Shown: piece after piece, positions 21,641 to 34,000 of the stretch
How the letters are laid out: each line of letters opens with the position of its first letter
How positions within the stretch are numbered: position 1 is the first letter of the stretch
Assembly (NCBI GenBank): GCA_015345905.1
Contig: JADDTR010000015.1
Location: 620,001 to 684,000 of the forward strand
Length of the DNA stretch: 64,000 nucleotides
DNA from: Aotearoamyces nothofagi
Lineage: Eukaryota; Ascomycota; Leotiomycetes; Leotiales; Tympanidaceae
Reading direction: 5' to 3'
Notes under the pieces: model-generated
The model's input: the letters and a program-made list of their open reading frames with translations, nothing else
Told to the model about the DNA's origin: nothing
Databases searched by the model: none
Made by a program: the position numbers and the translations under genes

Positions 21641-23657
21641 TTATTTCCTACCCTTCTTCCCGCTCTTTGCTGAGCTGCCATCTCTATCCGTATCGCTGCT
21701 CGCCAGATTGCCCAGCCCTTGTACTCCTCGACTGACAACGCCTCCAACAGCCTTACCGACACCGAGGCTAAATCCCTTGCCCTTCAGGCTGGGGGCATCA
21801 AAGCTGATGGTACTCCCATTACTTCCGCTCCTCACGGTTCTCATTCTCGGGGCCTCGGGACTGGCTGCACGCCTATAATCTGTAGCTCCATCGTAGGCTG
21901 CTGCTTCAGCTCCAGCAGTCTTAACATGGCCCGGTGGTGAGGTGGAAAGGGGAGAGGGCTTCTCGTTTGGTATCCTAGCTGTTTTTTTTGGAACCAGCAT
22001 TGGTATTCCTGAGCTCATGCTATTCTGAGCCCGAAAGGATGCAACAGCATCTGCTTCACTGCCCGGGGCTGTGCTCACCACCGCAGCATAGCTTCCTGAG
22101 GTCGAGCCTTTCCCATCATCGCTAGTATAGCTTGGAGGCAGCTGGTTTCCTGCCATAATAGATGCATGTCTTGCTGCTCTATACTTAGCATAGTCTTCCT
22201 TCGTGTGACCAGAGTCCGAGAAGCTCTCCAAAGCATCTAGTACGTGTGGGAATACCAACGTGTCCACCTCCCGTGCCCATAAGAAATCAAGATGTTCATA
22301 ATGCGGAATCTCCGTAGCTATCGTGTGAGGCGGCAATTCTCTCAACATGACGCTGATATCAACAAGCGAGTCACTGCCACCGTAGACTAATGCAATCGGT
22401 GTCTTGATATTGCGAGTTGGGAACTTGGCCACTTTGGTGTACTTGCTCCCACTACTAATCGAGAGCGGAGCTTGCACGTCATCATCGTACATCTGAAATG
22501 CCTTGGTTCGGATAATCTGGAACCAATGTACCACGCTTTTTGTGCTAGTGAATGAATATAGATGAGGGTAGGCTGCAAGTTTCTGGGATTCCGAAATATT
22601 TTGTGCCGTCCAACCAAAAAGAAAGTAAAAGCAGGTATCCATTACTTTAGTAAATATCGGTGGGTAAAGGATTGACTGCCACATTGTGGTAGAGCTAAGA
22701 ATCGACCGTCGACCAAATAGGAGGAAAAGAACTTGTGGGGAAGCCCTCATGAGAGAGTCGACAATGCCATTTCGTAATCCTGCGGGCGCCATTGCTGGTG
22801 CAAGTGCTATGAAGACGTTTACTTTGTCATTGAGCGTTGGATGAATGGAAAGTGTCGCAAAAGCTTGTGCAGTTCCTTGTGAGAATCCAATATACGATAG
22901 TGAGGGTTGAGATGTTGTAGAAAGAATGTAATCAATGCTGTTAGGGATGTCGTAAAATGCAAACTCGTCTATGGAGAAGTCCCAGAATCGTGTCGACGTT
23001 GGAGGATGGTGAATGCACTTCTTCGAGTACTTGTTTCCACGGTTATTTCCAAGCTGAGGTATATTAGTAGTTTTAATGACATGAGCGTTGAGGACAATTT
23101 ACCCAAACGTCATATCCCTTCTCTACAAGAAAGAATGGCAAACATCTCTCCTCATCAGTCAAGCAGACCCATACCTCGCTATTCATGAGTAAACCATGGT
23201 GAAGATATACGACAGGCTTTTTTATTGAGCCTTTGCCACTGTTGACTTTGGTATCTTCTTCTCCTCTTTTCCAACCAAGTCTGTGTAATCCGAGCAAGTA
23301 TCCGTCCGAGGTTTGGACAACATGTTCTTCGGCATTGTATCCAAACAAAGCACATAGATCGACAAAGTCTGAGGTACCGCCAATCGAAGAGGATATTGCT
23401 ATAGATATCTCGTCAGTAACTCTATTTTTGTATCGAGTTGTATGATACTAACAGCTCCTCTTAATCGTAGATTGCTTCCTTGAATGCGAGGTAAATCGAT
23501 TAAATAGTCGTCTAGACGCTCGATAACATAGCAGAATTACAGTTGTAGCTAATACCAACATCAATAGGGGTTATTTCGGCCGAAGAGGATTGCACATACG
23601 AAGAGCAAGAGTGAGTACACGAATAAGTACCTCGAGCCCAACAAGAATGAAAGACAT
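21641..23657 (-). CDS. AB-hydrolase-associated lipase (sterol esterase / acid lipase family, Tgl1/Yeh-like)
   Basis: Four exons, 23600-23657, 23453-23518, 23103-23398 and 21641-23053, give 610 residues. A hydrophobic N-terminal segment (MSFILVGLEVLIRVLTLAL) fits a signal anchor. LFGYNAEEHVVQTSDGYLL is the lipase-associated motif, HHGLLMNSEVW the oxyanion-side HG motif, LGNNRGNKYSK the next conserved block, and GFSQGTAQ the GxSxG nucleophile elbow. YGGSDSLVD and PHYEHLDFLWA supply the acid and the His of the triad. Yeast relatives hydrolyse steryl esters or triacylglycerols at lipid droplets or the plasma membrane. After the catalytic domain comes a ~200-residue low-complexity tail rich in Ser, Ala and Gly. 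The second exon's acceptor is the least certain joint; the rest closes in frame. Confidence 0.86.
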
Positions 23658-24485
23658 TACTAAGGCAATGTATTCACTCCTATTGTATGCTGTCAGTAAG
23701 CGTCCCGGCTTCGTAGTTGGAGTAGATCTAAGGAAATGCAGGGCCCAGAAGTGAGGTCATGGGAAGTTGCGACTCACACGTTGAGCCGCCCGATGAAAGG
23801 CACGCGTGGCATCGTGTCGTAGGTATGGGCTCTGACGTAGTCGATATAGCGCAGCAAGCGCAAAGAAGCTTTGGCTTCAGGTCCTGATCATAGAACAACT
23901 CTTGAAGCCTCCCAATGTGAATTTGACTGAACCTCAACACATTATCAGCACTCGTCATCCAACTAGGGCAAGAATACCTATATACCTGCTCGCTGGCGCG
24001 ATGTCACATGCCAAGACCTAGCATCTGAAATCAAGACATTGACGGTTTGTCGCAATATCAATTGATCCAAAGTGAAAAGCCCCAAACATGCAAAGAAATT
24101 CACTACCGGAAACCACTTGCTAATGATCAAAAGCAACCAGGTGTAGGGGAAAGCTGTAGGATTAAGGGTCATAGCTCTCTACTCGACCTCACGCCTTCCA
24201 GCTCCGGTAACCCACGTGCCACCCCACCCTTATGTCATGGCGCGGAACGGTAAAACCCAGCCTCCGGGATCGGTAATCATTCTCACGGACTTCGGCATTT
24301 ACGAATCACGTGTAGCGAGAGTTGTCAGTGCTGGGCCTTATACAGCAGGTCCTTTCGCACGGAATATCAATCCTCGGGTTTTCTACAATTGCTTTAACCA
24401 TCTATTAAGGCAGGCTAGAGCTCAGCGTGAAAGCAGGGAGCTAAGGAGTCAGCAAGCAGCAGAGATAAAGAAGAGGCCCGCCGAA
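23658..24485. other. Divergent intergenic region between the lipase and PET191 genes
   Basis: Both promoters must lie here. From 24237 an ATG opens a frame that stays open into the Pet191 coding sequence; see that entry. Otherwise no gene is visible. Confidence 0.5.
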
Positions 24486-24916
24486 ATGCCGAGCTCTTGT
24501 CAGGATATTCGTAAGCTTTCATAGCTACCAACTTTGCAATTGCCTGCTGACATAGTCAATCTTTAGGCGCGGCACTCGCGCAATGCCTCCAAGAATCCGA
24601 TTGTGTCATGGTCCAGCGACATAAGCCGTCCGACTGTTTAAGGCCTCCGCTCCTCGAAACTATGCCTACCAAATGTCAACAGCTCAAGAAAGGCTACGGA
24701 GAGTGTAAACGCGGAATGGTTGATATGCGCAAGCGCTTCAGGGGCAACCAGACAATGGCTATCAACAAGGAAGTGGAAGGCGGAGCACAGAAGCCAAGTC
24801 ATCAGCTGTATGCGGGAAAGCCTGCCTTTACACCTGCTGCAAAGGAGACCGATGGGCGGGAACCGGAAGAGCCTGACTGGAGGGAGTTGGAAAACGAAAA
24901 ATACAGGGAGAAGTGA
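24486..24916 (+). CDS. PET191: Cytochrome c oxidase assembly protein Pet191
   Basis: Two exons, 24486-24510 and 24567-24916, with a 56-nt intron, give 124 residues. The joint produces DIRAALAQCLQESDCVMVQR, and CLRPPLLETMPTKC followed by LKKGYGECKRGMVDMRKRFRGN completes the Pet191 signature with its CX9C-type cysteines. The protein sits in the mitochondrial intermembrane space and inner membrane, is imported by the Mia40 pathway and is required to assemble complex IV (human COA5). The start MPSSC is the family's usual one. The frame is open upstream, however, with an ATG at 24237 that would add 83 basic residues; I prefer the short form because relatives start there. The C-terminal ~55 residues are polar and poorly conserved. 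Confidence 0.92.
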
Positions 24917-25166
24917 AGCTGCTGTAGATTAGTGTCTAGATGTCCACAGGATTCAAAGCATTGGGATGGCGTTCACAAGGTCCAAAGCTCTTCTCAAAAG
25001 AATTAGCATCGTTAGGAGGCATAGCATTGCGCAAGGCGTTATAATGATAGCTACATCGTCGTGATGTATACCTTCTACTTGTAAATATCCGAGGAAACCA
25101 GAGATGCATTTTCCCATCTTTATCCTTTTACACTTTTTGGTATTCATACATGTGATCGTAAAATAT

Positions 25167-26771
25167 CTATTGCACCTTTTTCCCATTTGCAGTAAGCTTC
25201 AGAGCTACCGGGGCGCTCCAAAGCCAAAGTGCCACGAATAAGACCCAGCCAGCCACCGTGACGGAAATACCGGTGATCCATGGCCAAGCGGCACTGATAG
25301 CCCAACTTCTTGGCCATTCATCGTGGGCAAAATGTCGTACAGAAACAGTGTTCTTCTCCTCGACATTGGACAGGAACGGCCGCTTGTATTCAACCAAGAA
25401 GTTGAAGATACCATGTTGATCTGGAAGCTTAAAGGTTGTGGTGTAAACCGTTGAATTATCAGTGGTGACAGTTGGTTTTAAAGGTAGGCGATGGAAGGGT
25501 GAGAGCATAGAGAACTCGAGTTGAACCTCATCACCAGCCTCTGGTGTGAATGGAATATATTTGTCCCATGAATATTCAGATAGCTCAATAGAATATGTCT
25601 AAGGCATTTAGTTAGGAGCGTCATTAAATATGAAGGCTAGGTACATACCACTGTGTTCTTCACGCGATATATCTTTGGGTTTGTAGAATTAGCCTTGGCG
25701 CCAGCAGCCTCATCAAGATAGTGCTCAATCTTTCCAACTTTCAAGACCCCAATCTCATTGAAGGTCCAGCCAGAGATCTCCTTCGCGAATTCCTGGTTTG
25801 ACGTCTTAACCTCCTTGGCATCAGTACCAACACCATTTAAGCCAATGCTGCGCTTGACTTTGGCACCAAACCACTGGTTTTCAAGGAGCTCAGCAGCGCC
25901 GATGACAGTAAAGCGGGCTGAGTTAAGGGCTTGAAGGGTCGAAACCAGAGACAGCTGCTGGCCGACCTCGAACGGTTCTTCAACTGATTCGACATCCTCT
26001 TTTGGGTTATACGAGTAGGCAGTTCGGGGTGCCCGAAGCACTGGGGTTAGGAGGGAGTTGGCATTTCCCAACGACTGTCCTATTCCTCTTGGAAATGCGA
26101 TTATTTCACCTCCTTTGCCTTCTCCTCTCCAGAAGTTCCGGACATCAGGTCGAATGGCATCCGGACGCGAGAGTGTGAGAACATCATGCTTTTCTGAAGC
26201 ACTAATAGTATCGTAGTTGAAATGGTCTACCACAAGCGCATTGCGGTCGCTAGGAAGGTGGATGTCAAGCTCCAGAAGGACTGAAACGATGCTTGAAGGT
26301 GTGGGGTTCGACGATGAGAGGGTCAGGAGAATATTGCCCTTGGCATTGATGAATTGGAGGAGGATTAATGGTGTGAGATTAGGTCCAAGTCCTAATATTA
26401 TTAGTATATATATAGTAACATGAGGGGAGATTTGCCCAACCTTTTGACTTAGCTGGCAGAAGGAGTAGGTGGTCGTAAGCTCTCTCGCCGAGCTCAAATA
26501 ATGCAAGTTTCTCACTTTTTGGAGACTCATAGGTGATTTGAAAGCCTCGTCCTACAAAATTAAATTGTCAGTATAGTTTATTAAGTCCTTAATGGTGGTG
26601 CAACTATAAGGTGCCGGAGAATGTTTTACCTTCAAGATCTCCCAAGAACTTCGAGTACTTTTCCTTCTCTGCCAATTCCTCTAGTACAACAAGTAATCTA
26701 TTGCCGCTAGAGCTCACTGCGTGCACCGCGCCCAGAAACCCGAGTAGTAAAAGAGAAAAAAGCCACCTCAT
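25167..26771 (-). CDS. WBP1: Oligosaccharyltransferase 48-kDa subunit Wbp1 (OST48/DDOST)
   Basis: Four exons, 26630-26771, 26441-26551, 25649-26391 and 25167-25598, give 475 residues. The N-terminus is a clear signal peptide (MRWLFSLLLLGFLGAVHA). Family blocks follow in order: RLLVVLEELAEKEKYSKF, LGPNLTPLILLQFINAKGN, DHFNYDT and the luminal domain ending PSWD-like before a C-terminal membrane helix (WITGISVTVAGWVLFVAL). The last residues, KKVQ, form a KKxx ER-retrieval signal, as known for yeast Wbp1. The protein is an essential part of the oligosaccharyltransferase, which moves the lipid-linked glycan to Asn in nascent proteins in the ER. Exon 1 ends 20 bp inside a run of frame that would otherwise stop. 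It shares a 288-bp divergent promoter with the complex I subunit gene. Confidence 0.95.
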
Positions 26772-27059
26772 CTTGATGTAGTCGTCGATTTACAATTTCA
26801 AGCTGCGCGTCCTCAGCTTTAGGAAACGTAGCTTCAGGATAGCGCCAAGACTCGCGGCCGCCAACCCCTGCCACGTCGCACGTGATTAAAGCTCCGAACT
26901 CCGACATCAACCACCTCCAATGTCTCCTCCAAATCCGCGACTTGCCGTAGAGTGACGATTTCCTCCGCACCCATTTATTGAAGGCAATTGCCACTATATC
27001 AGGTAAGTCAATTCGTATGCAGCAACTGACGAATACTTACATTGGTCCTTGCAGGCACG
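26772..27059. promoter_or_regulatory. Bidirectional promoter region, WBP1 / complex I 9.5-kDa subunit
   Basis: Only 288 bp separate the two divergent start codons. The plus-strand side contains a 5'-leader intron (about 27003-27054, GTAAGT to TTGCAG) that ends five bases before the subunit's ATG. The core promoters of both genes must therefore overlap within about 200 bp. Confidence 0.65.
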
Positions 27060-27378
27060 ATGTCGAACTTCGCCCCGAGATTCTTCTCTCAGCCTCTCAA
27101 GTACCTGCACTGGGCGTCAATTGAGAAGCCAGCGATATTCTACTCCATCATAATTGGATCCCTAGGACCAATTTCCCTTTTCACAGTACCTCCAATCCGA
27201 AGATTATTTGGAGACAACCAGAGACCGCAAATTCCTTTGACATATCCAAGTATGTTAGACCGCACCCGGTCAATCCTCGAGCTACTAGAGGACATGTAAA
27301 CGCACTCTACCATGACTGACATGATACTTCATAGTTCCAAACGAGCCCCGAAAAACTTTGACTGGATACGATGACTAG
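27060..27378 (+). CDS. NADH-ubiquinone oxidoreductase 9.5-kDa subunit (complex I)
   Basis: Two exons, 27060-27249 and 27335-27378, give 77 residues. Conserved features are QPLKYLHWASIEKPAIF, a single membrane helix (YSIIIGSLGPISLFTVP) and PPIRRLFGD. Splicing out the 85-nt intron replaces an unrelated tail by the family ending YPIPNEPRK..TGYDD. This matches the fungal 9.5-kDa subunit, counterpart of mammalian NDUFA3, an accessory membrane-arm subunit of complex I. The short last exon (14 codons) is essential for the correct C-terminus and easy to miss. Confidence 0.92.
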
Positions 27379-28064
27379 ATGGGCTCAATAGCCTGGGGTG
27401 AAAGGGGCCGGTACGGCAGAGGCACGATTACGTGACCGCAATGGTCAACCCATACTGTACATATGACAAAATCAATGGGTATACGAGCGGAAGATTAGAG
27501 ATATTTATGGCCGCAATTCCTCTGCAGATAGGCAACAGATTCCTTGATAAGCACAGAGCCATTATAAACAAATCATCATTCTATATAATATCTTTGTCGG
27601 GCCTTATCCGCCAATATTGCTAACGCTAATTTCGCTGCAATATGTCCTATGCAAACAATTAGTGCTCATGAAACCCATCATCTTCATCATACTCCACAAA
27701 CAATTCTCCCCTCAGTAGCCTCAATGGATAAAAGCAATCCTATTAAATAGATGCTACCTTATGTTAGCGAGATCACGATAGGGAAGAAGTCACGGGCGAT
27801 GGGCGACTACGGAGGCCGAGTCTCTAGCAACAGACACCCAAAACCGATCAGCATGAAAGACGCCATAGAAGAACTTTTGCATAGTAACTACAGCATATAC
27901 TATTGTCCTCTAAAAGGAGTAACAACTCCTATCTTTTAAAAAAATTACAGAATTCAAGTCCAGTCTCCCCCAGTCGACCAATGCTTCGAACAGCCAACGC
28001 CTTTTCCAACTCCTTGTCCATGCACCGACGCCCCATTTATAAATAACTCATCATAAAATCTATT
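27379..28064. other. Convergent intergenic region, no gene seen
   Basis: Between the 3' ends of the complex I subunit and the BEACH gene. Short open frames (27432-27623, 27751-27939) have no family resemblance. Confidence 0.6.
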
Positions 28065-31000
28065 CTAACGCTCGCGCTGCATACAATCCCATTCATACTG
28101 GATCAAGTTAGTGACGTGTAAAGTGCCTGGTGAGAAAAGCTAGACTTACAACTTTTCCATCCTCATCCCCGGTATACACTACCTGGGCCATTGGTGTGAT
28201 ACAGGTGATTGCTGCAGTAGTATTCATCCCATCTCCAGCTCGCTGGTCTATGTGATCCAAGCGCTTCACCAACGAAAGCGACCATTTTCCAGCCTTGACA
28301 CATTTTTTCCAGACATTTGCAACGCCTCGTCTATGTCCTGTGAAGACGAGGTTATTTTCTAGCCATTCATTGCCAGTACCTTCGTAAAAGGCGCATGAGA
28401 GTATGTAATCGTCATTGTCAATGCAGACATTCTGGTCGAGAATTAGATCACCGTTGAGGGTGTAGAGCGCTACTTTCTGTCCCCGGCAGAGCATGATGTC
28501 ACCAGAGACATCATTTATCTGAGCGCACTCAACATTCCTTCCAAAAGCAAGTCTGCGAACAAATTCTAAACGATTCAAGTCCCACAACAATACTTGCCCA
28601 TCAATCGAAGCAGAAAGGATTGTACTGAACGACTTTGAGACTCTGAGTATGCTAACCGGATGTTTGTGGCCAAAAAGAGAAGTCTTTGGCGACAAGTCGA
28701 TGGTCTTCAAAGATGACGAAGATATTGACCACACAGAAATAACACAGTCTACACCAGCGGTTACTAGTAGTCGGGAATCCGCAAATACAACACTTGAAAT
28801 CTGGCCTTGATGCATATTCTCAAATAACCCGACAAGCTAAGTTAAAGTAAGCATTTATCCTCTTTGTAGATTCATTTATCGTCACCTTCCTGTTATCTGT
28901 CGTGTAAAACCTGATACTGTTATCTGCGTATCCCCACTCCATATACTTGTCGTAGTATGGTGGCATATTCAGCCGAAATGCCGTAGCGCACAAGAGTCTG
29001 TCTAACTTGCTTGAATAAATCAATGATGCTATACTTTCATGATACTCTGCAGAATAGTATATTAGTCTGAGTGCTGAAGATAAATTGCTGGGTTCCATAC
29101 CGAATAATGGGAAGGGTATTCTGGTTAGAGACTCTGCCGAAGTGTCAAGTCTTTTCGACTTCTGACGAGTGTCTTCTCGCGGTTGATGAAGTCTCGAGAA
29201 AACTTGATGTGGAGTCTGACCAAAGTTATGAATGATGCCAATCGTAGCCAGTCTCTCCACGGGATCCTCAATATTATCGAGATCTTTCGCACCATGGTAA
29301 GACAAGTGGTGGAAGACGTTTGTGTTTTCAATAGCAGCTTCACCCCTCTGTTTTGAGCCAAATATTAAATCAATCCATTGGTGCAGATGTCGGCTCACAT
29401 AAGGACTCTCCAAGGCTTCGCGATGCTTGGCGATAAATATTTTGGGGTCTCCTTTAGCCCATGGGGGTAGAACAACATTGTCAATTGATCCCCCATTACC
29501 TTGCCGTTGTCCAAAATTATAACCATTGTTATTGGTGAGGAATTCGGGCAAATAATAGAACTCAGGGATTAGTTCTCTAACATCAGTCATATTATCGCGA
29601 GAAGCAGATGACCACGCTTTTTCGATTGAATAGAACAGGCGATCAGGGTGGTCGAAAGTGCCGCCCTGTAGCAAGAGGTAAGACTGCACAAAAGGTTGTA
29701 ATCTAATAAGATATGATGTTACGATCATAGCTGAGGAATAGTGCGTCCCATAATGGAATGGTGGCTGATCGCCCATCTCTGAGAAGCTCTTATATCTCTC
29801 TACAAAATCAGCTTGTCGACTGGGGTTCTGGGCTCCCATTGGCTTTGAAAGATCGCGGAACGTGGCAGGGTTTTCAAGGTCGAGTTCTTCACTTGTATAG
29901 TCTGCCAGCACCCAGGGAAAGACAGGATATTGCGTCAAATCGTTGAAAGTGCGCCCTGCCATGGAGTTGACAAGCATAAGATAGTGGAAATTCGAGATTT
30001 CTCCCTTAGCCCATCTTCGCGTCGCCGGGTTCCACGTCGAAGAATTGAAGATGCTTCCAAATTTTAGTCCAAATGACGTTGGCGTCTCTTCAGCAACCTT
30101 GAGGGCCTCCAGACGCCATGCATCTTCAGGATCAGGCAGCGTCGATGTACCGCTGATATGAGGTGCCTTAGTAGAGAGTTTCATGTATAAATCATCACGA
30201 AGGACATGAGATATTGCAGTTAAAAGATAGCTTCTGCCGTCGGTAAAGAAGACTTCAACTGCGACATCCCGAAAGAGAAATCGACGTTTGGAGATGCTAA
30301 GCACCTCGTTCCATTTCCAACTTCGAGACTCTTGTTCGCCACGTAGGAGCTGTGGTCTTCTTTCATTGGCTTTCTGGCCTGAAATCATCTGCAGGTATGG
30401 ATCTCTTTCATCGAATGGGGCCTGCCAGACGTTTACAATTTCGCCGTCCGATCGCTGAAAAACGTTATCAATGAGATACAGCGAATCCTTTCCAAGGATA
30501 AGAAGCCCTTCGCATGCCTCAAGACCGATTATTCGAGAGATGTTGAATACGTCTTGAACTTGATCTCCGCGCTGAAGACTACGCATGACCTTGCGGTTCT
30601 TGTCCTCGTACCCCTCGTCACCTCCATTGGGATCATTAGGGTCGTCAACCAATTCAAAGTCTTCTTCAGCAGCGACTTCCTCTTCTAGCTCATCGCCTTC
30701 TTTGCCCGGCCCGTTAATAGAAATAGTACTTCGGTTCTCTCTTGGTCCATCGAGGCCAGGACTGTTTTCCGGGGCCATGACGGTTGACGTATTATCAACA
30801 GCTTCAGCCGTTGAAATAATCGAGACTTTCGTATTCATTTTGAGGCTACGAACTGATGACGAATCCGTAACCTTCCTTTTCGGTTGGTAATTGTGAAGGA
30901 AGGAGGTTAGATCTGGGAGCATTCGAAGTCGCATCCTGTTGCGACCCTCCGTTCGATCCAGTTTCCACTTGCAAGATGCGCCATTGTCAAATACAGCACA

Positions 31001-34000
31001 TGGTCGCTGAAGATCTCTATCCATCTTAGCAAAAGACGAAGCAAGGAAATTGAGATTATCTTGGTGGTCCTGCATAGATCGTTGATATTTGAGATGTTCT
31101 GTAGCGTAAATGTTCTTCATCCACAAACCTGACGCAATTTCATGCCGAAATATGACATTTTCCTCAGACAGACCTTCGACATGCCAGAATTTGAGTTTTT
31201 CTTTTCGCCTTCCTAGTCGCATCTTTGCTGTTTCTTGAGTCTTGGCATTCTCGATATTCACGAATTCTTCCCAAGCCCGAGACATGGAGCCAAAGAAGAG
31301 AGCATCCAGCTCTATTCGATTTTCATCAACCCATTCAAAGAAAGTCTCATTGTCCAGTTCCATCAATTTCTTAAATCCAGAGATCAACTTTTTCTTCTCC
31401 ATGGACATTGCAAGCACTGCCGAAGTCTCATCTGGCTTTTGAACAAGTAAGATGCGCCATAAATCCGCAGCAGCTAACCTTATTCTTTCTCGTGAATCAA
31501 CCAGCTTAGTGTATAATTGATAACATATGAGCTTCAGGAACTCTTCCTCACTAATCTCTGCAGATAATACAACGGTCTGCCAGTAAAGCAACTTATCCAT
31601 AAATTTCAGAGCTTCCTTCTCAGAAACCTGGGAATCGTCTATCTCAGAAAGTCTTAGAAGTACCACTCTTAGAAAGACACTTCGGATGGAATGAATAGCT
31701 TGACTGCACAGTCGAACACTTTTGATTCTCGCAATGTCTGGCTGCTGAAGATAATCCAATATGCCTCCGGCGAAGTCCAATAACAGCTCTGCGCCGCCAA
31801 GAAACCATCCCTCATATACAGCATCGCCTAGATAGGTGGTGAGTCGAGCCATGTTTGTTATCACCTTGGGTTCCCATAGCATTTTCTGCTCGAGTTGTAT
31901 AGTATTGGTCAATTGTGAGATGGTGTTTCTAAGCACGTATGACTCGAAGTATGCTTGATGTTCTTGGAACCCAGGAGGTATTTTGAGAAAGAGGCCGAAG
32001 CCAGGAAAGTCTCTGCGGACCAATACTTGGTCAACAAATACGTTGATAACAAGTTCCAGCACCTCCTCAGTGACTGCATTTGTAACTTGCTGTGCCACGA
32101 TCTTCTTCTTCGGAGTCATGACGCCATTCAACCTTGCTTGAGAAGGTGAAAATTCTGATGGTCTTGCGGTCAATAGTATAAATGATGATCCACGACGTAG
32201 AGGTTTAGCTCTAGAGCTTGAAGTCGAATTGCTGCTACTCAGTTGCGTCTCGACCGTAGTTGTACGTACAATAGGTGAGGGCATTGATAGAACACGAGAA
32301 GCGGGTCGAATGATTACGTCGTCGCCTTCAAAAGTAAGAGCAGAATCTCTACAGTTGAGCTCTGTCTCGGCACTGACGATATCTGCATTAACAATTACTG
32401 GAAATAGAACGCCGAGGAGAAGTCGGACATAGTCAGAAGAGCTTGTAAAATCTCGGAAGTGTTGTGACTTTGTATGGAGGTCGGCAAAGAAACGAATTAC
32501 CGTGTGTAGCACGGTAGCTTGTCCCCCAAGGCGCTCTTTCATAGGCTTTCGAGTCTCTGTGCATTTACATCAGCTTCAGGTTGGCATTCATAGAATAGCT
32601 ATATTCACTTACGTCGAGACTCCAATTCCTTGGTTAGTGACATCGATCTTCGACGAGATACGGGGCTAGGGACGGTCAGGTTCTCTGTCTTGGCACTATT
32701 ACCCCTATCATTAAGAGGAGAATCAGGGTCGTCCTGGGTACGGAGTAAAGAGTTTAGGCCGTGCTGCAGCATTGCCATGATGACAGGCAAGACCTTTGGA
32801 TATACGACATTGCTTGTGCCGAATGTCTCGAGTAGACTGAAAAGTTCGAAGGGTCTTTCAAAATCGATATCTGCGACGTCGTGGTTGAACAATATGCTAA
32901 AGCATATTGGCCACAGAGTAGGGATATCCCACCATCGCTTAAGGCGGTATCTCATAATTGAAAACCCTCCGCTCTTTTCCGTGAATTTGGTGACATAGCT
33001 TGAGCCATGAAGCACAAGAAGGCGGGCGAGAATTTTAGTTCCTAAAACAACAACTTCCGGATCGTCCTCAGTTAAAAGATGCAGAAGCCACTGCCATCAT
33101 TAGCTCATGTAGTGAAGTAGCATGAGAGTTCTACATGCCTTGTTTGTGACGGTTCTAGCAAACTTTTTCAGGTTTACAACACTGCCCTTTTCACATAATA
33201 TATCGGTGTACATTTCGAGAATGGCCCTCCCAAGTTGCCTTTTACTCAAAAATGGTGTAACGCTTTGCATATCCTCAAGTGATGTGTTTAGCGTTAGTCG
33301 TCTAGGTGCGTCCGACGCTGTTGCAGGGCGAGCAGGTATAAAGCTCTGTTTAATCTTGGGCGTTCTAGATACAGAAATGCTGGGCTTATGCAAGGAGTAT
33401 GTTACAAAGAGCGCAAGAGATCGGAATACTTCGGCGTTTGTGTTAAATTTGACCAAAGTTGAGAGTGCTTCCATAAAACAAGGGAAAACTTCAGGCAAGA
33501 AGTTCTCGGCTTTGAGAGCCTCGATAAATCGCTTTACGGCGCCTATACCAAATTAGCGGTGTGGTGGTATAATCATGATAGTTGAGCTCACGTATACGAA
33601 GCAGTTGCTTCGAATTGAAATGATGGTACTTGCTGTTGACACCGAAAGTGATAAACTGCTTGTAGTACAATTTTTGGGTAATAGGGGTTGTCTTGCGCCA
33701 CATATCGAAGTCAATGAGCAGAATTCGATATGCCAAGGGATTGTTAATCAAAGACTCTCCAGGATTTTCATGATTGTAACCAAGAAATCCAAGGAAAAGG
33801 CTTAGAAGTTCAAAGCTAAGCTTATTTCGCTCATCAGAGCTCAACGTCTTGGTGTCTGCACCAGGGCTTAGCATGGAATTTATAGGGATTCCACTACCTA
33901 GTTTGTTGCGGATTAAAGCAGCCAAGATAGAATATCCATTTTCTCTCTCCATAGCTTCACTATTTCGCCAGCTACCCTTGACACTTTCAAAGAGAGTTTC

